A DNA stretch of 64,000 nt, taken from NCBI GenBank assembly GCA_002803225.1, contig NXFV01000284.1:62001-126000 (forward strand), given 5' to 3'. Position 1 is the stretch's first letter. The number at the start of each line of letters is the position of its first letter. The notes beneath the pieces are model-generated. The model did no database searches and had not been told where the DNA came from. It worked only from the letters and a program-made list of their open reading frames with translations. Shown piece by piece: positions 11,328-22,820 of the stretch. A program made the translations under genes and the position numbers. This stretch comes from Gamarada debralockiae (Eukaryota; Ascomycota; Leotiomycetes; Helotiales; Hyphodiscaceae).

Positions 11328-12425
11328 TCAGGGAGTATTGTCATTCAACGGACCTCTCGGCATTCTAAGAGCCGCCACTCTCTCCGTTGGTACAGGCGGT
11401 AGGATCCGTGAGAAATCGTGATCCAGTCGAGCGACTGTTCTGGGATCTATCCGGCCCGTTGTCGCATTCGGAATAGGGACCGCTCTCACACGAGGACCAG
11501 AACTTAATCTTGCTGAGAAATTCGACGATGAGCGCGAACTGGACGCTGAAGTCGGGGCCAAATCTTCCATCCGGCGATTAGTGGCTTCCATATTCTGCCT
11601 AACCATATTCTGCAGGAAATCAGGTATCTGCTGCCATTGTCCCAGTCGCGCTGCGTTCAAGAGTCGTGGGTGCATCGCCGGGTTGTCGGAAGCTGGTCGT
11701 GTGCCGGGGATATTGGCATTTGGTGAAAGGTCCGAGGAGAGGAAAGGGATCCCGCCAGCCTCAACAGCTTCCTTGAGCCATTGCTCCCACTCCTCATCCA
11801 TAACCGTGGCCGCATTCCCCGCCTCTCTCTGCGCAACCGCCGCTCGTAGTCGCTCATTGAGCTCAATTCCCACACTGCGGATCTCCACATCACTGTCTTC
11901 ATCCTCATCATCCATGTCCTCGTCCTCTGCACCCTCGTTCTCCTCTCCTTGCCCTTCATTCTCATTATCTTCCATTTCGCGATCCCCATCATCTTCCACC
12001 TCCGTCCGTTGTGCTACTGGAACGCGTAGTTCGGGCTCCACCCAGTCTTCAATCCCATCTCCCGTCGTGTCTCTAATCACCACCCCTTGTTCTCGCTCAA
12101 ATCGCTCCTTAGCCCACCGCGTGCCTTCCCATTTCGTCAGACCCGCGATCTCGCTCTCTGTCAATCTCAACGCATCGAATGCTCTAAATAGTCTTCTGTG
12201 CCATGGATACCGCGAGAGTCGGTTGCGGTGCGGTTGGTAGGAGTAATCTAGGCCGGGATATTTGGCTTCCTGGGAGGAGAGATGTCCGTAGAATGCTTGT
12301 GTCTCGTGGCGGACTTCGGGGACGAGTTGACGCTGGAGAAGCCCTTGGAAATTCTGTGGATCGGTGGATTTCGGTTTGGGAAACATGTGGGTGTATACCA
12401 ACTGGTCTATCAGAGGACCCTTCAT
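11328..12425 (-). CDS. Conserved fungal protein with acidic central region, function unknown
   Basis: A single open frame of 365 residues from an ATG in good context (CACCAAGATG). The N-terminal third (about 1-150) is folded-looking with aromatic, Trp-rich stretches (SRYPWHRRLFRAFDALRLTE, then KWEGTRWAKERFER). It is followed by a highly acidic Glu/Asp tract (about 155-205), another ordered segment containing EEWEQWLKEA, and a Ser/Arg/Pro-rich tail. I recall similar fungal proteins but know no function. The same frame stays open for about 45 codons upstream of this ATG without another ATG and reads as natural protein (RRHLLNRGIGLKSSSLLYPD), so an upstream exon with the true start is possible. 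An acidic nuclear protein is a guess. Confidence 0.8.
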   Translation of the reverse strand: MKGPLIDQLVYTHMFPKPKSTDPQNFQGLLQRQLVPEVRHETQAFYGHLSSQEAKYPGLDYSYQPHRNRLSRYPWHRRLFRAFDALRLTESEIAGLTKWEGTRWAKERFEREQGVVIRDTTGDGIEDWVEPELRVPVAQRTEVEDDGDREMEDNENEGQGEENEGAEDEDMDDEDEDSDVEIRSVGIELNERLRAAVAQREAGNAATVMDEEWEQWLKEAVEAGGIPFLSSDLSPNANIPGTRPASDNPAMHPRLLNAARLGQWQQIPDFLQNMVRQNMEATNRRMEDLAPTSASSSRSSSNFSARLSSGPRVRAVPIPNATTGRIDPRTVARLDHDFSRILPPVPTERVAALRMPRGPLNDNTP

Positions 12426-14258
12426 CTTGGTGGTGTTGGGTGGGGGAGTGACGTCTGGATAGAGAAGTGAAGATGACTTCAGACCGATTCCGCGATTCAG
12501 GAGATGTCGCCGGATGGGGTTCGCAGATTCAAAGGCGTAGATAGCAAGAATCGTTCGTAGGTGGTGAACGATTGAGATTGTGAATCTTCAACGTGTTGTG
12601 AAGCGTGTACGTGCAGGTGGGTGTCGAAGGAAGGAAGGAAGGAAGGAAGGAAGGGAGGAAGCGTTCTCGTTGCGCTCTTGAAATTCGGAACTTTTGACTC
12701 CTCCTCCTTAAATCGCTGTGAATCACTGCCGTTAAACAGCGGTATGAATCACAAGATCATTTACTCAGTGCTGCTGAATCAATGGCCTTTTGTTGTCTTC
12801 ACCGTTGCCCCGAATCCTACGTTGCCGAGCTGGCTTTCACAGGGCAATTTCGTACCCGCGACCCTCCTTCCAGTAGTACTTCGTATGACGAATATTCGTG
12901 GTTTTCAATACGATATCTAGAGAAGGAGTGACCGTTTAAATAATTTTCGCGCGCGGGCAAGGGGGCAGTTGCGAGGGTTGAAGAGGGAAGGAGGTCTGAA
13001 GGTCTCTTCGTCGGACGTGCGGTGAGTTCAGGTCGTGACTCGTGAATCTGTTTCGCCAGAGATGATCCGAAATTTGTCAAGCCATCACAGACAGGAACTA
13101 GCGGGAAAAGAGTAAAAGAATTCGAATCTAAATCTTGCGCGAGGATCTTCCTTCAGTATCTTCAAATTTTGTCTTGGATTTATTCCAAGGAGATTCGGGG
13201 AGGAAGAATGTTGCTTGCTTCTTCTATCGTGGCCCTCCTTTATCAAAAAAAATGCCACTCTGAAAATCAGGGTTGAACAACGGAGGGCAAATTTCGTCTC
13301 GAACTCGAATCGTTTCCGGGGAATGATTGAATCGTTCAACGAACGTCAAAAAAATTCTTCTTTCTCAAGTAAAGAGAGCTAGAGGAAATTCCGGATATCG
13401 AAGTCGTAATTATGTATCACGTTCACCCGATTATTGTCAGCACCATGGCACTGTCATCATCTCACATATTCCCCTTTCACCAGTTCACTAGAAGCTTCTA
13501 AGGTACGCAATAGAAACCCATCCCATCCACAGTTGACCAAAATTGACCCGGGGAGTGAACTGACACGTCGTGTTCACAACTCACCACCACGTCCGCATCC
13601 ACGTCCCCGGCTACCCACCTGTACCATATCCATAAAACACCAAGTCACAAGTCCCCAGCTACCAAATCATCAAGTCCCCACTCGCACATTCTGCACTCTT
13701 CCATGTCTCCGCTGCAATATGGACCATCAACACCCATTGCAGAACCTCGCGCTCCAGCTGAACCAATCCTTCAATACTACCTCGTGCATTTCCCAATAAG
13801 AAATCCTCAGCCCTGCAGCCTCTTCCTCATCCATCACTCCCGCCCGTCTCTCGCCCAATCAGCCGGCTTTGTGTACGTCGGGCTGAGACCCGGAATGCTG
13901 TCCTGCGATTCGCGCCACAAACCCTAAAACTTGGTGCCGAGAGGCTGATTGGCTGCTGTACCTCGGATGCTTGTAGAGCGATATTGGTGAGATGCATATG
14001 TACTCAATTGCCCACGTGGAACTGCCAACGGTTGGAAGAGATTCTTTGTTTATTTCTGCAAAGTGTAGAGTACAGAGAGCTAGCAAGCATAAGTATGTCG
14101 TGATCATAACTGACAGCCAGTCGTGGCACAGCAAATCCCTGGGTATCATCCTTTTCCCTTGCCAGTAACTCCAGCCATTATCCTTGTGCCATACCAAGTC
14201 CCTCACTTCAATCGAGCGATTCTTATCGCCAACCGAAAGCAAAATAAAGCAATATCCC
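12426..14258. other. Intergenic region with microsatellite, no supported gene
   Basis: About 1.8 kb. It contains a GAAG microsatellite (12626-12655), AT-rich stretches and a CA/CCAC-rich low-complexity segment at about 13560-13700. Frames at 12817-13339 (-) and 13434-13927 (+) have low-complexity or unnatural composition and are not supported. A palindromic TGATTGAATCGTTCA-type motif at 13323-13340 belongs to the repeat family described at 34 kb. Confidence 0.45.
12626..12655. repeat. GAAG tetranucleotide microsatellite
   Basis: Six to seven tandem GAAG units followed by a GGGAGGAAG variant. It lies upstream of the acidic protein gene transcribed leftwards, so it may sit in its 5' leader or promoter. 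Confidence 0.85.
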
Positions 14259-17200
14259 CTACAACTCAATCTCCTCATGCGTATGATTGTCTCCAGTCGA
14301 GACCATCGAGATGTTGTTCCAAGCATCGCCGGCAGCTGCCTCGAATGCCTTGACCCGGTCCCTAATCCTGTCCGCTGATACCTCTGACTCCTGCGATTGC
14401 TCTTGTGCCTGGGAAAGTACGAGTTCGGCCACCGCGGGGTCGGGCACAGAGACATCCACCATCAATACTCCGGACTCGTCAATTTCTTCAATATCAGAAT
14501 CGTTCAACTCGTCCGAAGAATTTTCGTGATGCTCGTAGTCTGAATCCATGAAATCTCTCATCATACCCTCATGAACATCTACAAGACGACAGTGCTTTCG
14601 CTGAAGCTTGTTGAACAATTGCTTGTAGTCCGTTGTTTCTTCATCGCTGGAATAAGTGCTCTCCTCATCCCCATGATCGGAATCGTGGATGCTGGCATCG
14701 TCTATGAAGCTGTCCTCGTTATCGTACTCGGAGCGATATTCTGAATCCTCATCGAGAGTGTCGTATGCGTCTGAGTGATCATCAAGGTAGTCGCCGACAA
14801 TATTTTTTCGGGCTTCATACCGCGGTTCGAGAGCGTCGATGTGGAACTCTGCAAAATCACCTGGTGCGAATCCTGGACGTGGGCCGGCATCAGGATCAAT
14901 AATCTCGTAGTATGGATCTTCATTTGGGCCATCCCCACGACTCTCCCTACAGTCGCCAGTACAGAATCCTCTCTGTGTCATCCACACAGTCCACACCTCG
15001 CGGCCGCAAGACTTGCATCGTACAATGTTGTCCCCCCGGTCGATGAAGGTGTTATCTTCAGGTTCGTAATCGAAGTCGTCGAACGACCGCACATAGGGAT
15101 CCTCGACGGGTTGGATGGCCCCTCCATTAGCAGCCCGAATCGCTGAGACCGGATGAGCGATTGAGGACGTGGGTGTGGGCTCGTCATGGCTGCTATCCGC
15201 CTCAGAGCCCGGAGTGGGAGCACCATCAAATTCAGCAGGAAGGTTGTGTTCCCTTCGAGAAGTAGACTTAACACCCGAACTCAACGTCAGTGGTGGTGAT
15301 GAGACTCGACCATCATATTCGAAGCGAGCACGCTTTGTAGAACCACCCTCTTCCAAACCTTCCAAGATAGCTTTACGGCGCAATTTCTGTGACGCGGATC
15401 CCGGCGACACAGCGATTATATCTTGAGAAGGAGTAGACCCGATCGTTGAAATCGCCTCAGTCGTTGCCTTCTGGACCTTTTCGGCCATACCTGGAGGAAC
15501 GACTTCATTTCCATCGGCGTCGAATGGCCGAAGTTTGCCCAGTGAGTTTCTGTGAAATACCATAGAACGTCGTTTCGGGGTTCGAGCCATTCGCTGTACC
15601 GGACTACTTGCTGGTAGCATCTGCGACGATGAATCGCTGGTTGCGGTTGTGTGGGTTTTCTGGCTGGTGTACCCCAGGTGACGCTCCGCCTGGAGTTCTG
15701 CGTGAAGTTCTGGAGTAATCAGTAACCACCCACTTCATTTAGGAGATTCAACTCCTTCGAATAACTCACCTCGCATCTCGTTATCGTGTCGGAATTTGGT
15801 AGCTGAGCATTCTTCACCGAACAACTTCTTCATGCTGACCCCTATTTGGAGACAAATTATTAGCGTGTATAAGACGGGCAAAGAAGGATATAAATGGTTC
15901 AGACGGTGTGAACGATTCAGGGAGAACAGGAAGTAAATACTCCACTTTGAGTGAGCGATTCCAAAAGGGCGACATACCTTCGTCCCAATTAGCCTCGTCC
16001 ACAGTGCAAGGGTAGATATCTTTCGGATTGAAGACTCTGACGAGATGGCACAATTCGGTGTAGGAAGAGTGACGAGAGTAAGGGAACGTGATGACTCTTG
16101 GAAGCAGTTCCTTTTGCACAAGAGCTTTATCGGTAAGACTCTCGCTGAGGTTGACACTCTGTTTCTCTGCTACGGATTGTGCAAAGATTTCTGCAATTTT
16201 TGTCAGAGACAATTTGCCCTGATCGAGGCTCATGTGGTCAAGCGGCAGAGAAGTTCGATGAGATCGTAGGGCATCGCGAAACACGCGCTTGATATCCACC
16301 TTGACGAGATCTTCTCTGTTTGCGAATCTAAGTATTGTTAGTACAATCCGCCATCAATCGTTGAATTACGATGAACGATCCAAAATTGGTGATGAGTAGA
16401 TCCACTTACAGCCCTAGAAACTCATCAATCTCATACTCGTTGTTGAGTACCAACTCTGGACGTTGTTTTAGATCGCCTCCACCTCCACCAACTCCAACCT
16501 CTGCAATTTCTCCGTGTTCGGTCCGTGTGATGATTGGGCGGATCCAGACCGTCTTCTCGTTCAGACTTTGGCATTGTAGTCCCTTCTCACAACTATGAAT
16601 CCGAACCTTTGGATCACTCGTCAGACATCCAACTTGTGGCGCGTTGCCGCATTTGTATCCGGTGAGCGCTGGGCCTTCATGCGCCAAGAACGGACCGGAG
16701 AGATATGAATCGTCGGCGGGATTTTTAAGGTCTTTGGGCTTTCCACGGAGTGACTCGTAGAGGCGCATTTCGTATTCATCGACGTGAATCTTGAGCAATG
16801 TCAGTTTAGGTCAAGTCTCACTTGGGAAAATAGAGGAGTGGGATTTACCTGTGACTTTAGGGTCCGAGACAGCGCCATCCACACTTCCTCATAGCCAAAG
16901 GTCCATGCCGTGAAATGAAAGACGGTATTAGCTGGGTACTTTGAAACCTTTTGTAAAAGCTCCTTTAGACCGTCAGCTTTGGTAGGAAAAGGAATGTCGA
17001 CAATGTTGCTTGTATCAAGATAAATGCAGTCCAGGGTCTTCAGGCCACTTGCGTACTCGATCATGAATGGATTTCGGGTCAGGTTATTGACAAACCAAGG
17101 CTCGGATCTGATGTCACCGGTGTACAGGATCGCCTTGTCATCACCCTCGATCACTATGTTGATGATTAGCACAGAGACAATGGGCAACGCTTCCAATCTT

Positions 17201-17887
17201 ACGAAACATGACTGCGCCGGTGCAGTGATTGGCATCAAACAACGTGACCTGGATATCCTTTCCCGGTTCCAGTTCAATACGAGTAGGGGTCTCCAGAGGT
17301 ATGGTTTTCTGCGAGTGAAGTTAGGAACTGAAATGCATTGAGACAATCTCGATTCCATACCAACAGCTTCTCGAGATGCTTGTACGTGACTTTTCGAGAC
17401 TCCAGGATGCCTTTCTGAAAGTTCAACCGATGAGGGTATTTCTCAAGTCGAAGGAGAATTTCTCTGGTGGCGGCAGAACAGTAGATGCTGTAATCCAATC
17501 AGCGCGGGAGTTCAGGTTCGTGGAGGAAGATCATACAAGCAACCGTGGAAGGACAATGCATCAAGTCCCACGAGATGGTCACTGTGAACATGACTCAAGA
17601 AACATTTTCGGGGAGGGCGGAGGCCAGGAATCGGGCGGAAGAAATCGACTACATAGATTGTTAGTGTCTCTCCAAGCATGTCACATGAATTTGAAGATAT
17701 CAATCATCCAATTCATATCGGCGGAATATGAGTTTGCCGAGAGGCCCCCAAAGAGCTCAATGGTACCCTACAGCCATCCGAAACTCTACTTGTAATCGCT
17801 GAACAGGATCGAATGATTGATATCTTAGACGTTGAACTTACTGCGAATGTCAGGGAACTCGTCCACCACTCCACAAAAGGTCGACAT
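14259..17887 (-). CDS. Artemis/Snm1-type DNA repair nuclease (metallo-beta-lactamase/beta-CASP) with long acidic C-terminal extension
   Basis: Nine exons (17842-17887, 17537-17648, 17361-17487, 17203-17308, 16849-17153, 16410-16789, 15978-16327, 15770-15841, 14259-15709) join in frame to 982 residues. The start MSTFCGVVDEFPDIRIDFF is followed by the metal-binding HVHSDH (residues 35-40), CSAATREILLRLE, then NHCTGAVMF and YTGDIR, which are the metallo-beta-lactamase motifs of the SNM1/Pso2/Artemis family. The beta-CASP region follows (FHFTAWTFGYEEVW). The family processes DNA ends in cross-link repair and end joining in the nucleus. From about residue 500 the protein continues with a basic/Ser-rich linker, a Cys4 candidate (CKSCG, then C and C about 16 and 3 residues apart, near residues 730-755) and a Glu/Asp-rich tail. 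The largest intron (193 bp) is the first. The catalytic domain is certain, and the extension depends on two splice junctions near 15710-15977. Confidence 0.93.
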
Positions 17888-18659
17888 CTCAGCAATTTCT
17901 CAAATCTCGCACTCATTCATCAACATCATCAGCGCTTGTGGGTTTATCTACTCGAGATATTGCCCAGGAAATGAAGATGGCGATGGCGAGAAATGTCGAG
18001 AATGTGTTGAAGTTCAAAGTTGTGGTTTACGCGACACACTAAACACGCTAAGGCGGGTTCTCACGTGATACATTCTTTCATCGCTGCCCGAATTGTTTTC
18101 ATGATTCATCGAAACAAGGAAATCATAAGGCGTCATGAACATCTGGGAGTGAATTTCTTTCAAGTGTTGTTCCAGGTATCTTGGCAAAGGTGTAGCCCTT
18201 CATGTGATCAGCCTCGGTTAGACCTGATAAAAGGGCAACCCGGGTCATCGTCCTGAGGGTGGTACCGCATTGATGGGGATAGGTTAAAGATCTCAAATCT
18301 TTTGGCCTTTTTGAATGATTAGAACTAAGATGGCCCGCTCTATGCACACAAACATGAATCGCCACCTGATTCAATGATTACACTTCAAGGTATCGTTGAC
18401 ACCGGACGATGCACAAGTGCCTGATCAAGTCACTACAACGGGCATATAAATTCACATCGTGTATCACAGTCATTGAGATACTTTCTTGTCACTTGTATTC
18501 CTTACTCTCTCCATACAGTACTCCGTACATTTGCGCCTTTCACTGACATCAAAGGCTTCTACTGTTCCACCATCCCTTGGGAAATCTTCTGAGTCCTCGT
18601 CACATCCAGTCTCTAGCTGGCACAGCTCCCAACGCTCTAACAACAGCCCCTTTATGGTA
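17888..18659. other. Intergenic, promoter side of the Artemis-type gene
   Basis: No supported gene. It contains a TATA-like GCATATAAATTC near 18443 and scattered TGAATGATTAG-type motifs (about 18313 and 18369). Confidence 0.45.
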
Positions 18660-19954
18660 TTACCTCATTGCTTCCTCGTATTCTAAATAAGTAACATCTG
18701 GGGTTGTCCAGCTCCTAGCAGTCGCTCTCTGATCGAGCAAAAGCCATAGCCTCTGAATCACTTGTACGGGATCCGGTTCACTACCATCTTTCGTCGCCCA
18801 GACCGCCTCCAAGAAAGAATCAAACCGTTCATTGTATTCATATCCCAATCATCCTCTTCAGGCTCATTAGGAAGTATTGGCGAGTTCTTGGAGACTCCCG
18901 AACACTTCACAGCCTCGGCCACTGCATACTTCCAACGACCGGGTTGCGATATATGATGAGGATTTGTATAATTGATCGAACTATCGAAGACACGAATTGT
19001 GTGAGGATGAACTGCTAGGAAACGGATACCATGCTTCGGCAGCAGAGAAACGTTTGGGAACGTGCAGAGACCATCCATGGCACTCATGTTTGGGAGTAGA
19101 ATGGTGTCTCGACAGGGGTAAATAATAATGGGCAAAATATCTCATCGAAAACAAGGCGGTAGGTCTTTAAGATGACGGTTCGAGAGTCGTGGTAAACGTA
19201 GAGAATAGGCAAAGGATCCGAAAAGGCATCCAAGTCAGAAGCATGCACGGGGTGGGCGTTATAAAAAGATAGAGTTGGTGAATGCGGCAGTATGATAGAA
19301 AGCAGTTGGCTTGTATCGGCAGCCATAACAATGGTTTATCTCAACGCCTCTGGGGCCAGGTAGAGCGAGCGACTAGAGGAGGAACACAGGGTCAGCTATC
19401 AGCTTTCTTGACGCTGATGGGATTACCGCGTTTATTGGGCTTCAAGAAACTAATCTCTCAATCCACATCAATGATCGGAATAAGGGGCTTCTCCGCAGAG
19501 AACACGAGCCCAAGTCACTCATTCCGGTTGAGCAATTGAACCCAGAGATGTCATAAATATATTCCAACTCTTCAAGGCACCTGTCCTTAATGGCTGAAGC
19601 TAGCTGAACGACTGATATCTGATATTCTACTTTCTACCGTAACGGAAGGCTTTGAGATAGCTTGAAGGAGCATCAATACGCCCAGAGTAGATACTCTTGA
19701 GTATGGACTGATGAATTCGAAAAAGAAATACTGTACTTACGATCATGAGCTGTAATTCAGCAGGGAACTTAGGAAATAAGGTGAAGGTGAGTTCCTCATC
19801 TTTTCGCGCTAGAAGATTTGGCGTTAGGCAAAGCCAATGCGCCGAATGCTTTGGATAGCTCATCCATGGCCGGTCTTGTGTTGCGATTTGTAAAGACAGT
19901 GCTGCCAATTATGGCCTGTCTCGTATTGTGATTTGTAGAGGTGGTGTTGTCCAT
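18660..19954 (-). pseudogene. Decayed 2EXR-family gene
   Basis: On the minus strand a plausible start (ATG at 19954, or at 19867 reading MDELSKAFGALALPN) runs into TGA at a run of four A. Removing one A would continue into DEELTFTLFPKFPAELQLMI, the hallmark of the fungal 2EXR domain. After a possible GTAAGT..CTAG intron another frame gives SLALPGPRGVEIN and RYKPTA, then stops. A second frame gives LYVYHDSRTVILKTYRLVFD and a third gives IIIYPCRDTILLPNMSAMDG. The C-terminal part changes frame again near 18840 (YNERFDSFLEAVW) and ends at 18660. Family order is preserved across at least four frame changes or stops, so this is a broken copy. The biochemical role of the family is unknown. Exact limits are approximate. 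Confidence 0.75.
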
Positions 19955-20400
19955 TACAGGGGGGAAGAGGTATTGGAGAGCAATTGTTTTTGGAAGGTCG
20001 AGAATGATGTAGTTCGTGGCGTCAGATGCGAAGGGAGGACTATGAGCTGGCAACTGTGAATTGCAGAAGAGTGGATGCGACTTTGGGAGGGAACATGGAG
20101 TATCATTGTTTATCCGGGCGCGGGTTGGAGTTGTCCCCCACCGCATCACATTTAATAGAAAGAAAACCTCTTGATAAGCCTTATGCCCGCCCAACGGGAA
20201 TCGTTCATTTTAGTTGAGTGATGGACTCCAGGTGCTCAACGGACTTGGGATATTCGATCCCAGCTCAATCATCTTCATCTCCTCCACCCTCATCATCAAC
20301 ACTAACAAGAACACCAAAGTCCCATTTTGTTGGGCTTTGCTTCTTCACCCACTTCAACAAACCGTTTATCCTCGTCTTAATCCTCTCCCAGCTCTGTTCA

Positions 20401-22430
20401 CTATCCCACCGGCTTCAAAGATATCGTCGAGTCGTCTTCGAAATTCAACGTGAACGTTACTTTCTCGATGAAGTCAAGCCCTACACCTGATCGTTCCGAA
20501 AAGAGGTCGAGGAATTCTGCGACGGTTGACTTTTCGAACGGGGGCAGAGGATTGTCGAAATTGAGCTGTCAGTTTAAGTCCTGCATGATGTTCTCGATTT
20601 CAGGCTTTGTGCCTTCGATGCATCGACGGGTATGAGGTGGTCTAGATGAGGAAGTAGGTTGGGGTTTGCTGCTTTGAGGCTGCTGTTGAAATGGTTGGAT
20701 AGCAGGAGGAGTGGGGGTAGCTGGTGGCTTGGTCTCCAAAGGCACATGGACAGGCATTGGTACTTGGGGCGATGGCTCCTTGTTGCATTCATCAGCCGCA
20801 AGCCTGGCTTGAGACTTGGCAGGGGAACTTCTGCTGGTGGAGCATTGATGCCAGGGGTGACCATATTCGCGATTGGAGCTCTCAGGTTCCCAGAATTCCA
20901 TACAACAGGCCATGGATCGAATTGTTCAATGGAGTCTGGAACTCTCTGAGCCTTGGATCCAGATGTGTCGCCAAGCGGCATGGGGATTGACCTGCTTCGC
21001 GGACTTTCCAGTAGAAACACTCGACATGTCATCGTTCAGCAACATTCTGGGGGCTTACGTGGGATGTTCTCGTCGCCCTCAGCAATATCATCGGCTTTCC
21101 TCTTCTGCGAAATCGGACTGCTAAGTCGCTGGAGCATGGTCAACGAATGCAAGAAAGGCTGGGACGGATTGAGCAAACCAACCTGTTCTTGTGGTAATGA
21201 CGAAGGGTCTTTGTGATACTATGAACCCCGTACCCTCCGGACCCCATATTCATACTGGGTCCTATTGCATGTGATGCGAAGATACTGCATCAATATATCG
21301 AGGAGGTGTTTCGTCTGGATGGGTATCGGATCTTTGGAATATATACATGTGTTGTGCATACCCGCCAAACGAAGTATTTTGCATCGTCTGGCCATTCTGA
21401 TTATCGGGCTTGAGCAGCCATGTGACGATCGGATAATTTTCCAATGACGTCTCCTGGCTAATGTTGTATTAGTCGTATTGGTAGCGGACGCTCGATCCGC
21501 GGGGACATATCAATTGGCAATGGTTCCGGACGTTGATGTCGGTTTTCGTCCGTGGTCGCCGCTCGTTCCCAGGTTGGCTACTATGATTAGTTGGATCATA
21601 TTGACCGGAATGAAAACTGGGATATCACTCACTCTGGTGTACTGAACCTGAATTTGTTGATTTAGCTGATTTAGGAACTCTCACTTTCAGCTTGACAGGG
21701 CCATCGAACTCTTCAGGGGCCTCACTGGCCATAGCGCTGCTGCTATTGTTGTCGTCAGTGGGAACATAGTCTGTGTCATCGTCGCTACAGTCTCTCGAAT
21801 CGCTCAAAAAGCTGTGTTCAGTAGCGTAGATTTCATCCTGGGCATACACGCTTCCTAGCCGTGCCACTCTTTTGACGTGCAATGGATTCCGCATTTTTGC
21901 GCGTGTGTGCTTCTTGACAACAGAAAAGCTTTGCGAGAAGCTCTAAGATTCTACGTGAAAGTTAGGAGAAGTATCCTGGACCAGCAAACGGAAGTCCTTA
22001 TCATCTGGCGAAGAGAACCGACGATTCCTCAACTCGCCGTCATTTTTGTGGAAAAATAGCTTTTGCTCTCGATCTCGATCGAGGAACTGTAGAGCGCATT
22101 CCTTTGCAATTGGGTTGTTGAAGTCAAATGGAAATTCGGTGCCAACAGCGAAATTCTTGCAAAAGCCACTGGTTATCCTAGCAAGTTTTGGATGTACTCC
22201 TCGCCTCCATCCTGCCAGTTAGCCAACTCTGTGCAAAGCTTGTGGACTTGGTATGTTTCCATAATCCGGCCGGACCTTGGTTCGTAACCAGGGTGATGGA
22301 AGGTGATTCTTTGATGAGTCGTCTCGGAAGGAAATCTGACTGAGGTAGAATGAAGCGACACTGCGGCTTCCCGCATTAAGTAAGGCATAATGAGACGAAG
22401 AGTGAGACCCTTGAAACAAGAGCACCGCAT
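20401..22430 (-). pseudogene. Decayed gene, unrecognised Ser/Gln/Pro-rich protein
   Basis: Long stretches of natural protein follow one another on the minus strand but are broken by stops and a frame change. The first segment (from 22430) ends in NWQDGGEEYIQ. One base off, the text continues KLARITSGFCKNFAVGTEFP and a charged segment to an in-frame TAG at 21943-21945. The same frame resumes through LGSVYAQDEIYATEHSFL and an acidic Ser-rich stretch. After a GTGAGT donor another segment (SQPGNERRPRTKTDINVRN) contains TAA (about 21469) and TAG (21262) in frame. The last segment, rich in Pro and Gln, has TGA at 20569-20571 and then QLNFDNPLPPFEKSTVAEFL up to a stop at 20401. Some stops could be intron sequence, but not all. 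I do not recognise the family. Confidence 0.6.
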
Positions 22431-22820
22431 GTTTTGAAATCGGACAGAGCAGGACTAGTAAGGAGTCTTCACCGTCATTCTAGATGCAAACGGGTGTCAT
22501 GCAGGAAAACACTGTAGGAAGACTGTTGGGAAGAATCTAGAATGAGATCCCTTGCTGAAGGGTTTCGAGAGGAAAAAAGTGTAGAGCACAACAACACGTT
22601 TACTATTTGAGGGCAGGTTTTGGGGATCAAATAAGTTAAGAAAAGGGAGCCGGTGTTGTGGTCTGATTTAACTTTCAGCGATTGAAAGCCTATTTTCGCG
22701 GTCAGACGCTAAATATTTATTCGGGGCCCACTTGGGTATCATCCGGTCAACCACACTACGAAGTCCCAACGACTTAATAATCCCGCCTTCCGTTCATTCT
22801 CTGCATTATATATTCGAATG
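22431..22820. other. Intergenic between two minus-strand genes
   Basis: No supported gene. It lies upstream of the decayed gene and 3' of the Ser-rich membrane protein gene. Confidence 0.4.
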
